Of a stretch of 64,000 nucleotides of DNA, positions 23,736 through 31,489 are shown in pieces (the stretch's first letter is position 1; the number at the start of each line of letters is the position of its first letter). The stretch is from Flavobacterium cauense R2A-7 (lineage in GTDB: Bacteria; Bacteroidota; Bacteroidia; Flavobacteriales; Flavobacteriaceae), in contig NZ_AVBI01000019.1 of assembly GCF_000498475.1 (NCBI RefSeq), positions 124,001-188,000 of the forward strand. The letters are read 5' to 3'. The position numbers were made by a program, and so were the translations under genes. The notes beneath the pieces are model-generated. The model made no database searches. It had not been told where the DNA came from and saw only the letters and a list, made by a program, of their open reading frames with translations.

Positions 23736-24341
23736 TTAACTTCTTTTGATGGAGAATATTTCGCCTAATTTAGAATAATTGGAACCAGCTAAACGCGCTA
23801 CGGGTTTGTAGGTTTCCATGTTGATTTTGAAATCGTCCAATAAAACGCTTTCATCTATGTGGAACATTACAATTCTTCCTATAATTATGGTGGCACCACC
23901 GTGTTTGTTGTCTTCTAAAGTGTAATGGTGAACGAGTTCGCACTCCATGTTTATTGGGCTTTCTTTGACTCTTGGCGCTTTTACCTTTAAAGATGGGATT
24001 GCCGTTAAACCTGCCAGTTCAAACTCGTTGACATCGGGTGCAACCGATTGAGAGGTGGTGTTCATTTGTTCAACAATATCTTCCACAACCATATTGACTA
24101 CGAATTGCCCCGTTTCCAAAACATTATTTAAAGTGTCTTTGTTGGAATTATTCGGACGTACAGTCGAAAATAGTACATGTGGCGGATCTTCACCCACAGC
24201 GTTAAAAAAAGAAAAAGGAGCCAGATTGGGAATTCCATCTTTGCTGACGCTTGAAATCCATCCGATTGGTCGCGGAATTACTGCGCCTGTCAGTAATTTA
24301 TAAGTTGCTTTTTGGTCTATTAAATCAGGGTCAAAGTGCAT
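23736..24341 (-). CDS. Flavin reductase-like FMN-binding protein
   Basis: A 201-residue split-barrel flavin protein: TGAVIPRPIGWISSVSKDG (FMN phosphate binding), NLAPFSFFNAVGEDPPHVLFS, and the C-terminal AIARLAG-type segment KPVARLAGSNYSKLG. Related proteins reduce FMN or FAD with NAD(P)H, or bind flavin without reductase activity. It is the first gene of the aromatic operon, and may supply reduced flavin or act on a pathway intermediate. Upstream DNA is AT-rich and divergent from the HTH gene. No perfect TAnnTTTG box was found directly upstream. Confidence 0.83.
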   Translation of the reverse strand: MHFDPDLIDQKATYKLLTGAVIPRPIGWISSVSKDGIPNLAPFSFFNAVGEDPPHVLFSTVRPNNSNKDTLNNVLETGQFVVNMVVEDIVEQMNTTSQSVAPDVNEFELAGLTAIPSLKVKAPRVKESPINMECELVHHYTLEDNKHGGATIIIGRIVMFHIDESVLLDDFKINMETYKPVARLAGSNYSKLGEIFSIKRS

Positions 24342-24562
24342 GGTGTTGTTATATATTACAAATAAAAGAAAAAATAGTTATCAAAACTTAGGGAATTTGT
24401 GGTAAAAAATGAGTTTTTGGAGGTTTGAAAGCGCTTTTGTTATAGCTATAGTCTTGTTTTTCAGTAGGGAACAAGAAGATTGTAAATTTGTTTATCAATA
24501 AAAAAATTAAATATATTTTAGTGATACTGTAAATTTTATCCATAAAAATTACGATATGTGTT

Positions 24563-24591
24563 TTTGAATTGTTGCTAAATTACTATATTTA
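24563..24591 (+). promoter_or_regulatory. Candidate promoter of the HTH gene
   Basis: TTTG (24563-24566) followed after 17 bases by TATATTTA (24584-24591), one mismatch to TAnnTTTG. It predicts a very short leader before the ATG at 24608. The region 24342-24562 shows nothing else identifiable. Confidence 0.35.
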
Positions 24592-24607
24592 TACAAAATT
24601 TATATAC

Positions 24608-25027
24608 ATGGAGCTAGCAGCCTGTCCAAAATGTGGTGGTGATAAAATCGTAAAAAGTGGTATTATATCCAACAGACAAAGGTATTTATGTAAAAAATGC
24701 AATTATTATTTTACCGTAAACAAGTTGGGTAAAAAGATCGATAATTACTACGTAACTAAGGCGTTGCAATTGTATCTTGAAGGATTGAGTTTTCGTGAAA
24801 TTGAGCGTATTATAGGGGTTTCCCATGTTACGGTAAGCAACTGGATTAAAGAGTTCAACATCAAAAAGCCTTCTCACGCCGATTATCATCCTACCTACAA
24901 GATTTTTAGTCATTTAGAGCTTGTGGAGTATTTGAAAAACAAGTCACAATTATCAGGTGCCGGGATGATTATCACCGAGCTTGGCGATAAATTTATGCTT
25001 ATAAAATGGGAGCGTTTTAAAGATTAG
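24608..25027 (+). CDS. Zinc-ribbon plus helix-turn-helix DNA-binding protein (IS1 InsA-like)
   Basis: A 139-residue protein. An N-terminal zinc ribbon C6-x2-C9 ... C28-x2-C31 is followed by a helix-turn-helix (ALQLYLEGLSFREIERIIGV, SHVTVSNWIKEF, about residues 53-85) of the type in IS1 InsA proteins, then a short C-terminal domain (YHPTYKIFSHLELVEYLKNK). No transposase catalytic domain, partner InsB frame or terminal inverted repeats are visible, so it looks like a domesticated regulator rather than a mobile element. It stands directly before the porin/transporter/sensor block and could regulate it; that is inference. The start at MELAACPKCGG is preferred over an upstream TTG that overlaps the promoter. 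Confidence 0.7.
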   Translation: MELAACPKCGGDKIVKSGIISNRQRYLCKKCNYYFTVNKLGKKIDNYYVTKALQLYLEGLSFREIERIIGVSHVTVSNWIKEFNIKKPSHADYHPTYKIFSHLELVEYLKNKSQLSGAGMIITELGDKFMLIKWERFKD

Positions 25028-25121
25028 CTATAGTTGTTTACAAATATATATACATAATTATTCTTTTTTCATTTCAATTTTAGAATATTGGTTCAACAAA
25101 CAACCCCAATTTCTAAATGTT

Positions 25122-26360
25122 ATGAAAAGAATCGCATTAACCGCCACCGTACTTTTGATGTCCATATGCGGCATGGCACAAGGCTCTCAGGAATACGGAG
25201 GAGGCTTGAAAGTAAATATTAACGAAGATGGTTCAAAGTATTTTCGATTGATTACCTGGGCCCAGTTTTGGGCACAACATAATCCCGACAAACCTTTAGA
25301 TGCAAACGGAAACGAACAGGAAGATTTGACTTTTTCTGTTCGAAGAGCCAGAATGTTACTTTATGCTCAGTTAAATCAGAATTTTTTAATCGTGACGCAT
25401 TTCGGTTTGAACAGTTTAAATGCAGATAATATGAGTCCGACCGGAACAAAAGACAATGCACAGTTGTTTTTGCACGATGCTTACGTTCAGTACAATTTGA
25501 ACAAGAACCACGCTTTGGGTGGCGGATTGCATTATTTCAACGGAATTTCCCGCTTAAACAGCAGTAGTACGTTAAATATGCTTACCCTTGATAATCATCG
25601 TCAAACCTGGGCTACTTTAGGTTTGTCGGATCAGTTTGGCAGAAGTATGGGCGTTTTTGCCAAAGGAACTTTGAGTAAACTGCAATACCGCATTTCCATT
25701 AATGATGCTCTAACGAATAATTTTCAGGCAGCCGCAGTTCCGGTAAACGGTGGTGATGCGGTGTATGCCGGAAAACGGTTATTAGGTTCGAAAGCTGCCG
25801 GAAAAACCTATGCCGGATATTTTGAATATAATTTCCTTGATACTGAAAGTAATTTTTTACCTTACAAAGTGGGAAGTTATTTGGGAAGTAAGAAAGTATT
25901 TAACGTAGGAGCAGGGTTTTATGTTCATCCAAAAGGTTCTGTTGTGGCGGATTTAGCAGGGAATTTAAAAGGTGAAGATGTGAAAATATTCGGTTTGGAT
26001 GCTTTTTATGATGCCCCGATAGGGAAAAACGGCGGCGCAATTACTGCTTACGGATTATACCAAAACAACGATTATGGAAAAAATTACACTTTCGGAACTA
26101 CTTATGAAACCGGTGCTATGATTTATGGTCATGTAGGGTATCTGATTCCGATGAAATCCAAAACAAAATTACAGCCTTATGTATCGTATAACGACAGACA
26201 CATCGATACATTAAATGATAAGGCCAGTCAGATTGGAGTCGGAGCGAATTTGTTTTTCAGTGCGCATCATTCCAAATTAACGTTAGAATACAGCAATTTA
26301 AAATATGCCAACAGTGACGCCGTGGGAACCGTGACACTTCAGGCAATGATTTACCTGTAA
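25122..26360 (+). CDS. Outer-membrane porin
   Basis: A 412-residue outer-membrane protein: signal peptide (MKRIALTATVLLMSICGMAQG), then alternating strands throughout (FRLITWAQFWAQHN, ARMLLYAQLNQNFLIVTHFG, LTLEYSNLKYAN) and a terminal strand ending LQAMIYL, as in beta-barrels. It resembles phosphate-selective-porin-type proteins often paired with solute uptake genes. It lies 48 bases before the MHS transporter gene, suggesting that it provides outer-membrane passage for the same small carboxylates. The specificity is inferred from context only. Confidence 0.82.
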   Translation: MKRIALTATVLLMSICGMAQGSQEYGGGLKVNINEDGSKYFRLITWAQFWAQHNPDKPLDANGNEQEDLTFSVRRARMLLYAQLNQNFLIVTHFGLNSLNADNMSPTGTKDNAQLFLHDAYVQYNLNKNHALGGGLHYFNGISRLNSSSTLNMLTLDNHRQTWATLGLSDQFGRSMGVFAKGTLSKLQYRISINDALTNNFQAAAVPVNGGDAVYAGKRLLGSKAAGKTYAGYFEYNFLDTESNFLPYKVGSYLGSKKVFNVGAGFYVHPKGSVVADLAGNLKGEDVKIFGLDAFYDAPIGKNGGAITAYGLYQNNDYGKNYTFGTTYETGAMIYGHVGYLIPMKSKTKLQPYVSYNDRHIDTLNDKASQIGVGANLFFSAHHSKLTLEYSNLKYANSDAVGTVTLQAMIYL

Positions 26361-26408
26361 TAAACCAACAAAACAAACAAAAAACAAAAACAACTAACAC
26401 TGTAAATT

Positions 26409-27947
26409 ATGAGTAACAAATCTACAAAAGGCATCTGGAAAGTAATTTCCGCCTCGTCTATGGGAACGATGATCGAGTGGTACGACTTCTACATCTTCGG
26501 AAGTTTAGCCGTAGTTTTATCGACTAAATTTTTCCCTTCCGATAATCCAACCGCAGCATTTTTATCCACGTTGGCAACTTTTGCGGCAGGATTCGTTGTT
26601 CGTCCGTTCGGAGCATTGTTCTTCGGTCGTTTGGGCGATTTAATCGGAAGAAAATATACTTTCATGGTCACTTTGATGTTAATGGGAGGCGCCACTTTTA
26701 TCATAGGATGTATTCCAAGTTATGAAACCATCGGATTTATGGCTCCGGTTTTGGTTTTAGTCTTGCGATTGCTTCAGGGATTGGCATTAGGAGGAGAATA
26801 TGGTGGAGCGGCAACATATGTGGCGGAACATGCTCCAAAAAATCAAAAAGGGTATTGGACTTCCTGGATTCAAACCACGGCGACAGTAGGATTGTTCATT
26901 TCATTAGTGGTAATTCTGCTTACAAAATCAATGTTGTCAAAAGAAGCTTTTGATGAGTGGGGATGGCGTGTACCGTTCTGGGTTTCAATTGTAATGGTTT
27001 ATGTTTCTTTCCTGATTCGTAAAAATATGCACGAATCGCCGGTATTTGCCAAAGCCAAATCCGAAGGAAAAACCAGTACGAACCCATTAAAAGAAAGTTT
27101 CGGAAACAAATACAACTTAAAATTCGTACTTTTAGCTTTGTTTGGTGCTACTATGGGGCAGGGAGTAGTTTGGTATACAGGACAGTTTTATGCGATGAAT
27201 TTCTTAAAAACAGTTCAGAGTATTGATTCCTCTCAAGTTGATACCCTTTTAGGAATCGCCTTAATTTTAGGAACGCCGTTCTTTGTGGTTTTCGGATGGT
27301 TGAGTGATAAAATCGGACGAAAATCAATTATGATGGGAGGGATGTTGTTGGCAATTTTGCTATACCGACCAATTTATCGGGCGATGTATTCCTCAACTGA
27401 TTTAGCCTTAAAAACGGAAATCGTTGATCAGACGAAAGTAGTCCCTTCTGTAAAAACGTTGGATGCTGTAAAGATGGATTCTGTTTACACTACTACAAAA
27501 GCCTATACAGATGGCACAACAGTAGAGGAAATCAAAACCATCCATTTTGAAAACGGAAAAGTGATGTTGGACGATAACGGAAAAGAGAAAATTGAAACCA
27601 AAGTGTCCAAAACGATCAATAGTAGTGATAAATGGTTCTTAATTTTAATGGTTTTCATTCAGGTGATTTTTGTAACGATGGTTTACGGTCCGATAGCCGC
27701 TTTCCTTGTGGAAATGTTTCCGGTAAAAATCCGATACACCTCGATGTCATTGCCTTATCATGTTGGAAACGGAATTTTCGGAGGATTGCTACCGGCCATT
27801 TCAACCTATTTTGTTACCACAGCTAAAGAAGCCGGTGATGTAGAATTTTATTTGGAAGGATTATGGTATCCGATAGGTATTGCAGCGGTTTGCTTTATAA
27901 TCGGTATGATTTACATTGACAGAAAAAACAACACTTTACACGACTAA
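26409..27947 (+). CDS. MHS-family MFS transporter with an extra 80-residue loop
   Basis: A 512-residue major facilitator. Typical metabolite:H+ symporter features are TMIEWYDFYIFGSLA in helix 1, GRLGDLIGRKYTF in loop 2-3, RLLQGLALGGEYGG in helix 4 and GWLSDKIGRKS in the loop after helix 8. An extra polar segment at about residues 328-407 (Thr/Lys/Glu-rich) interrupts the second half between the helix GMLLAILLYRPIYRAMY and KWFLILMVFIQVIF; usual members lack it. Likely substrate is a short-chain carboxylate such as acetate or propionate, judging from the two CoA synthetases in the block. Same transcription unit as the porin and small membrane gene. Confidence 0.85.
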   Translation: MSNKSTKGIWKVISASSMGTMIEWYDFYIFGSLAVVLSTKFFPSDNPTAAFLSTLATFAAGFVVRPFGALFFGRLGDLIGRKYTFMVTLMLMGGATFIIGCIPSYETIGFMAPVLVLVLRLLQGLALGGEYGGAATYVAEHAPKNQKGYWTSWIQTTATVGLFISLVVILLTKSMLSKEAFDEWGWRVPFWVSIVMVYVSFLIRKNMHESPVFAKAKSEGKTSTNPLKESFGNKYNLKFVLLALFGATMGQGVVWYTGQFYAMNFLKTVQSIDSSQVDTLLGIALILGTPFFVVFGWLSDKIGRKSIMMGGMLLAILLYRPIYRAMYSSTDLALKTEIVDQTKVVPSVKTLDAVKMDSVYTTTKAYTDGTTVEEIKTIHFENGKVMLDDNGKEKIETKVSKTINSSDKWFLILMVFIQVIFVTMVYGPIAAFLVEMFPVKIRYTSMSLPYHVGNGIFGGLLPAISTYFVTTAKEAGDVEFYLEGLWYPIGIAAVCFIIGMIYIDRKNNTLHD

Positions 27948-27959
27948 CACTAAGAAATT

Positions 27960-28175
27960 ATGAATGCATTAAAAAAATATTTAGGTATCGTTTGGATTGC
28001 GCTGGCTATAGTGGTCGCGTATTATGCAATCGGGATTTTCGGAGGAAAATTAACATCAGGAAAACAAGACGATTTAGTTTTCGGAATCATAGTATTTTTC
28101 ATTCTTTTACCAATGATTGTAACGGGTTTAACCATTTTCGGATGGTATGCCATTACCAACGAATACGAAGAATAA
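27960..28175 (+). CDS. Small two-helix membrane protein
   Basis: A 71-residue protein with two membrane helices (about residues 8-28 and 40-63) joined by a short polar loop GGKLTSGKQDD, and a C-terminal acidic tail NEYEE. It starts 12 bases after the transporter gene. I believe it belongs to a small uncharacterised family seen next to transporters in flavobacteria (possibly DUF6814). The position is like that of the DUF485 protein beside the acetate permease ActP in proteobacteria; an accessory transport role is an analogy, not shown. Confidence 0.7.
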   Translation: MNALKKYLGIVWIALAIVVAYYAIGIFGGKLTSGKQDDLVFGIIVFFILLPMIVTGLTIFGWYAITNEYEE

Positions 28176-28188
28176 ACTATAAAATAGC

Positions 28189-28219
28189 CTTAAAGCTCTT
28201 CCGGTAAGGGCTTTAGGGT
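28189..28219 (+). terminator. Intra-operon hairpin, possible attenuating terminator
   Basis: A 13-bp stem with two G-T pairs, CCTTAAAGCTCTT / AAGGGCTTTAGGG, followed by TTTT then AAAAAAT. It lies between the transporter-side genes and the sensor genes and may reduce read-through or stabilise the upstream transcript. Confidence 0.5.
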
Positions 28220-28229
28220 TTTAAAAAAT

Positions 28230-28424
28230 ATGAAAAGACGTCACGAACAGAAATTGATAATTTTAGCCTTGTTATTGCTTATCTGCTTTAACCTGCCGAT
28301 CGTATTGTTATTCGATTCGGCGCAATCGTTAGCAGGCATTCCGGTTATTTATTTTTATTTGTTTTCGGTTTGTGTTTTTTCAATTCTGATTTCCTTGTAC
28401 ATCGTAAACCGTTACCATGAGTAG
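28230..28424 (+). CDS. Small two-helix membrane protein preceding the sensor kinase
   Basis: A 64-residue protein: basic N-terminus MKRRHEQK, two membrane helices (about residues 9-29 and 36-58) and a short C-terminal NRYHE. Its last 8 bases overlap the start of the symporter-kinase gene, implying translational coupling and a stoichiometric partner role. It resembles the tiny partner subunits that accompany some SSS symporters. I do not recognise a named family. Confidence 0.65.
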   Translation: MKRRHEQKLIILALLLLICFNLPIVLLFDSAQSLAGIPVIYFYLFSVCVFSILISLYIVNRYHE

Positions 28425-31113
28425 CCTCGGACTGTTACTAATATTAGGACTCTATTTGGGTATGCTTTTTTTTATCGCGCATTGGGCGGAAAAAAAGAGC
28501 AATACGAAATGGACAAACAATCCCTATGTTTATACTTTTTCGTTGGCGGTGTATTGTACTGCCTGGACGTATTACGGGAGTATCGGAGTAGCAGCAAAAT
28601 CGGGACTGAGTTATTTAACGGTGTATTTAGGTCCAATTATAATTATTCCGGCATGGATTATTATTCTAAAGAAGATTATCCGCATTTCAAGAGTGAATAA
28701 GATTTCAAGTATTGCCGATTTTATTTCACTTCGCTACGGAAACAGTAGGTTTTTAGGCGCTGTAGTCACACTGGTTTGTCTTTTCGGAATTTTACCTTAT
28801 ATCGCTTTACAGCTGAAAGCGATTTCGGAAACGTTTCATATTGTAACCGGTACAACGTTCAGTTCCAATATTTTTAATGATACAACAACTTACGTCGCTA
28901 TTGCTTTAGCACTTTTCGCGTCGTATTACGGCACCCGTTATGTGGATGCTTCCGAAAAACGAAGAGGAATCGTTACGGCAGTTGCTATGGAATCGGTTTT
29001 GAAATTGTTCTTTTTCCTTTTGGTAGGAGTTTATGTTACGTTCTTTGTCTTTGATGGTTTTGATGATATTTATTCAAAAGCAAGTGTTTTGGAAGGTTTT
29101 CAGCAAAAAAATACCATTGGTGGTGTTCCGGAAGCGTTAAATTGGTTCTTTTTATGTGTACTTTCTTTATTTGCGATATTCTTGTTGCCACGTCAGTTTC
29201 AAATGGCGGTAATCGAAAACAACCGTGAAAATCACATTAAAACAGCCATTTGGTTGTTCCCTTTGTATTTGTTGTTGTTTAATCTTTTCGTTTATCCGAT
29301 TGCATGGGGCGGAAATATTCTGTTTGACGGACAAAACGTAAATGCCTATAATTATTCGCTTTTAATTCCGCAATTCTTAGGAAATGAATTCATCACAGTT
29401 TTGGTTTTCCTTGGCGGATTTTCAGCAGCGATTTCGATGATTATTGTTTCTTCCATCGGATTATCAACAATGCTGAGTAATAACTTACTGATTCCGTATG
29501 GTTTTTTAGGAAGTTTGCAGAGTGAGGAACAGGATAAGAACAACAAGCGAATCGTAAACATCCGTAAGATTGGAATCTTCTCTTTGATTATTCTGTCTTA
29601 CATCATTTACCGCTTTTATGTTGTCGATTACAACCTGTTTTCCATCGGATTGGTTTCTTTTGTGGTTATTGCCCAATTGGCACCGGCTTTTTTTGGTGCT
29701 TTGTTATGGAGAAGAGGGTCGCTCAACGGAGCGGTAACCGGAATCATTATCGGATTTCTGATTTGTGTGTACACGTTGCTAATTCCTTACACAATAGGAA
29801 TTTCCAATTATGAAAGCACTTTCATATCCGATGGACTGTTCGGAATTGCACTTCTGAAACCTTTTGAATTGTTCGGATTGGATTATTTGTCGCCAATTGC
29901 ACACGCTTTATTTTGGAGCTTATTTTTCAACGTAATGGCGTATTTCGGGATTTCCGTAAGTTTTAAAGGAAATTACCGCGAACGCAATTATGCTGAAATG
30001 TTTGTGGACATCGACAAATACATAACCATGCACGAAAACGCATTCGTTTGGAAAGGAACGGCGTATACTTCTGATATTCAGAAAGTATTGGTGCGTTTTT
30101 TAGGCGAAGAAAGAACGAAACGAGCGCTAAACCTGTTCCATTTAAAATACAATTTAGATAAAAAGGAATTGGCCGATGCACGTTTAATCAAGTTTGCCGA
30201 AAATCTGCTAACCGGTCATATCGGTACGGCTTCCGCGAGAATTCTAATTTCCAACGTGGTGAAGGAAGACAAAATTTCGCTGAAAGAAGTACTGAATATT
30301 CTGGAGGAATCCAAAGAGAATATCATCATCAATAAAAAGCTCACGGAAACTTCCAATGAACTGAAAGCGATTACCGGTAAGTTACAGGAAGCCAACGAGC
30401 AACTGATGGAAAAAGACAAACAGAAAGATGAGTTTTTAGACACAGTTACGCACGAACTTAGAACGCCAATTACGGCAATCAAAGCGGCGAGTGAAATTTT
30501 ACACGATGATGATGACGTTCCGGAAGAACTGAGAAAACAGTTTCTGCAGAACATTATTTCCGAATCGGATCGTTTGAACCGACTGATTGATAAGATTTTA
30601 GATTTAGAAAAGTTTGAAACAGGTAAACAAAAAATCACCTTGTCAAAAAACAATCTGATTCAAACCATCAGCAAGGCCATCGAACCAATGCAGCAGTTGA
30701 TTAAGAATAAAAATATTGAAGTTGTTTTTGATAAAAACCGGGAAATTATTACGTATTTTGATTACGACAGAATCACACAGGTAGTCACAAATTTACTGTC
30801 GAATGCTGTGAAATTCTGTCCCAATGAAAACGGAAAAATTGAAATTTCCATAGCAGAAAATGAAAATGAGATTATTACGAAAATCAGTGATAACGGAAAA
30901 GGAATTGGCGAGCAGGATTTGGAAATGATATTCGACAAGTTTTATCAGTCTAAAAATCAAAACATTAAAAAACCAATTGGCAGCGGATTAGGATTGGCCA
31001 TCTGCAAACAAATTATAGAACATCACAAAGGAAAAATATGGGCCGAGAATTCAAAAGAAGGCGCGGTTTTATTGTTCACTTTGCCAAAATACAACACCAC
31101 AACACATGAGTAA
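28417..31113 (+). CDS. Sodium:solute symporter-histidine kinase fusion (CrbS-like)
   Basis: An 898-residue sensor. Residues 1 to about 515 form an SSS (SLC5) symporter-like domain with about 13 helices. Residues about 540-625 look like the STAC linker (WKGTAYTSDIQKVLVRFLG ... FAENLLTGHIGTASARI). Next comes a coiled coil (635-670), the HisKA box with H679 (DTVTHELRTPIT), and the ATPase with VVTNLLSNAVKF, DNGKGIG and GSGLGLAIC. In gamma-proteobacteria CrbS proteins of this layout control acetyl-CoA synthetase. Here too acs-type genes follow. No PAS domain is visible, unlike many CrbS proteins. The gene overlaps both neighbours by 8 bases. Confidence 0.88.
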   Translation: MSSLGLLLILGLYLGMLFFIAHWAEKKSNTKWTNNPYVYTFSLAVYCTAWTYYGSIGVAAKSGLSYLTVYLGPIIIIPAWIIILKKIIRISRVNKISSIADFISLRYGNSRFLGAVVTLVCLFGILPYIALQLKAISETFHIVTGTTFSSNIFNDTTTYVAIALALFASYYGTRYVDASEKRRGIVTAVAMESVLKLFFFLLVGVYVTFFVFDGFDDIYSKASVLEGFQQKNTIGGVPEALNWFFLCVLSLFAIFLLPRQFQMAVIENNRENHIKTAIWLFPLYLLLFNLFVYPIAWGGNILFDGQNVNAYNYSLLIPQFLGNEFITVLVFLGGFSAAISMIIVSSIGLSTMLSNNLLIPYGFLGSLQSEEQDKNNKRIVNIRKIGIFSLIILSYIIYRFYVVDYNLFSIGLVSFVVIAQLAPAFFGALLWRRGSLNGAVTGIIIGFLICVYTLLIPYTIGISNYESTFISDGLFGIALLKPFELFGLDYLSPIAHALFWSLFFNVMAYFGISVSFKGNYRERNYAEMFVDIDKYITMHENAFVWKGTAYTSDIQKVLVRFLGEERTKRALNLFHLKYNLDKKELADARLIKFAENLLTGHIGTASARILISNVVKEDKISLKEVLNILEESKENIIINKKLTETSNELKAITGKLQEANEQLMEKDKQKDEFLDTVTHELRTPITAIKAASEILHDDDDVPEELRKQFLQNIISESDRLNRLIDKILDLEKFETGKQKITLSKNNLIQTISKAIEPMQQLIKNKNIEVVFDKNREIITYFDYDRITQVVTNLLSNAVKFCPNENGKIEISIAENENEIITKISDNGKGIGEQDLEMIFDKFYQSKNQNIKKPIGSGLGLAICKQIIEHHKGKIWAENSKEGAVLLFTLPKYNTTTHE

Positions 31114-31474
31114 GAAAATTTTAATTGTCGACGATGAACCCAATATTGTAATGTCGCTGGAATACACTTTTAAGAAAAATAATTTTGAAGTGTTTATTGC
31201 GCGTGATGGTCAGGAAGCATTGGATATTTTAAAAGTACAACTGCCGGATATCATCATTCTGGATATTATGATGCCTTTGGTAGACGGTTATGCCACGTTA
31301 GAGCAAATCAAAAAAGACGAACGCTTGCAGCATTGTAAAGTGGTCTTTTTATCGGCCAAAAATAAGGAAAGCGATATTGAAAAAGGACTTTCTTTGGGTG
31401 CAGACGCCTACATGCTGAAGCCTTTTTCAGTTAAAAAATTAGTAGAACAGGTGAATGATTTACTATCGAATTAA
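31106..31474 (+). CDS. CheY-like single-domain response regulator
   Basis: A 122-residue receiver: acidic pair D9-D10 (LIVDDEPN), phosphoacceptor D53 (IIILDIMMP), FLSAKN switch residue region and K105 in MLKPF. The chain ends with the receiver fold; there is no DNA-binding or enzymatic output domain, in contrast to CrbR, which has a LuxR-type HTH. It overlaps the kinase gene by 8 bases, so it is the probable phosphorylation partner. The output must go through another protein, as yet unidentified. Confidence 0.9.
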   Translation: MSKKILIVDDEPNIVMSLEYTFKKNNFEVFIARDGQEALDILKVQLPDIIILDIMMPLVDGYATLEQIKKDERLQHCKVVFLSAKNKESDIEKGLSLGADAYMLKPFSVKKLVEQVNDLLSN

Positions 31475-31489
31475 ACAGCAAACAAAACA

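Noticed and set aside
24608-25027. Active IS1-type insertion sequence
   Set aside because: Only the zinc-ribbon/HTH part is present; no catalytic InsB-like domain, partner frame, terminal inverted repeats or target duplications are seen.
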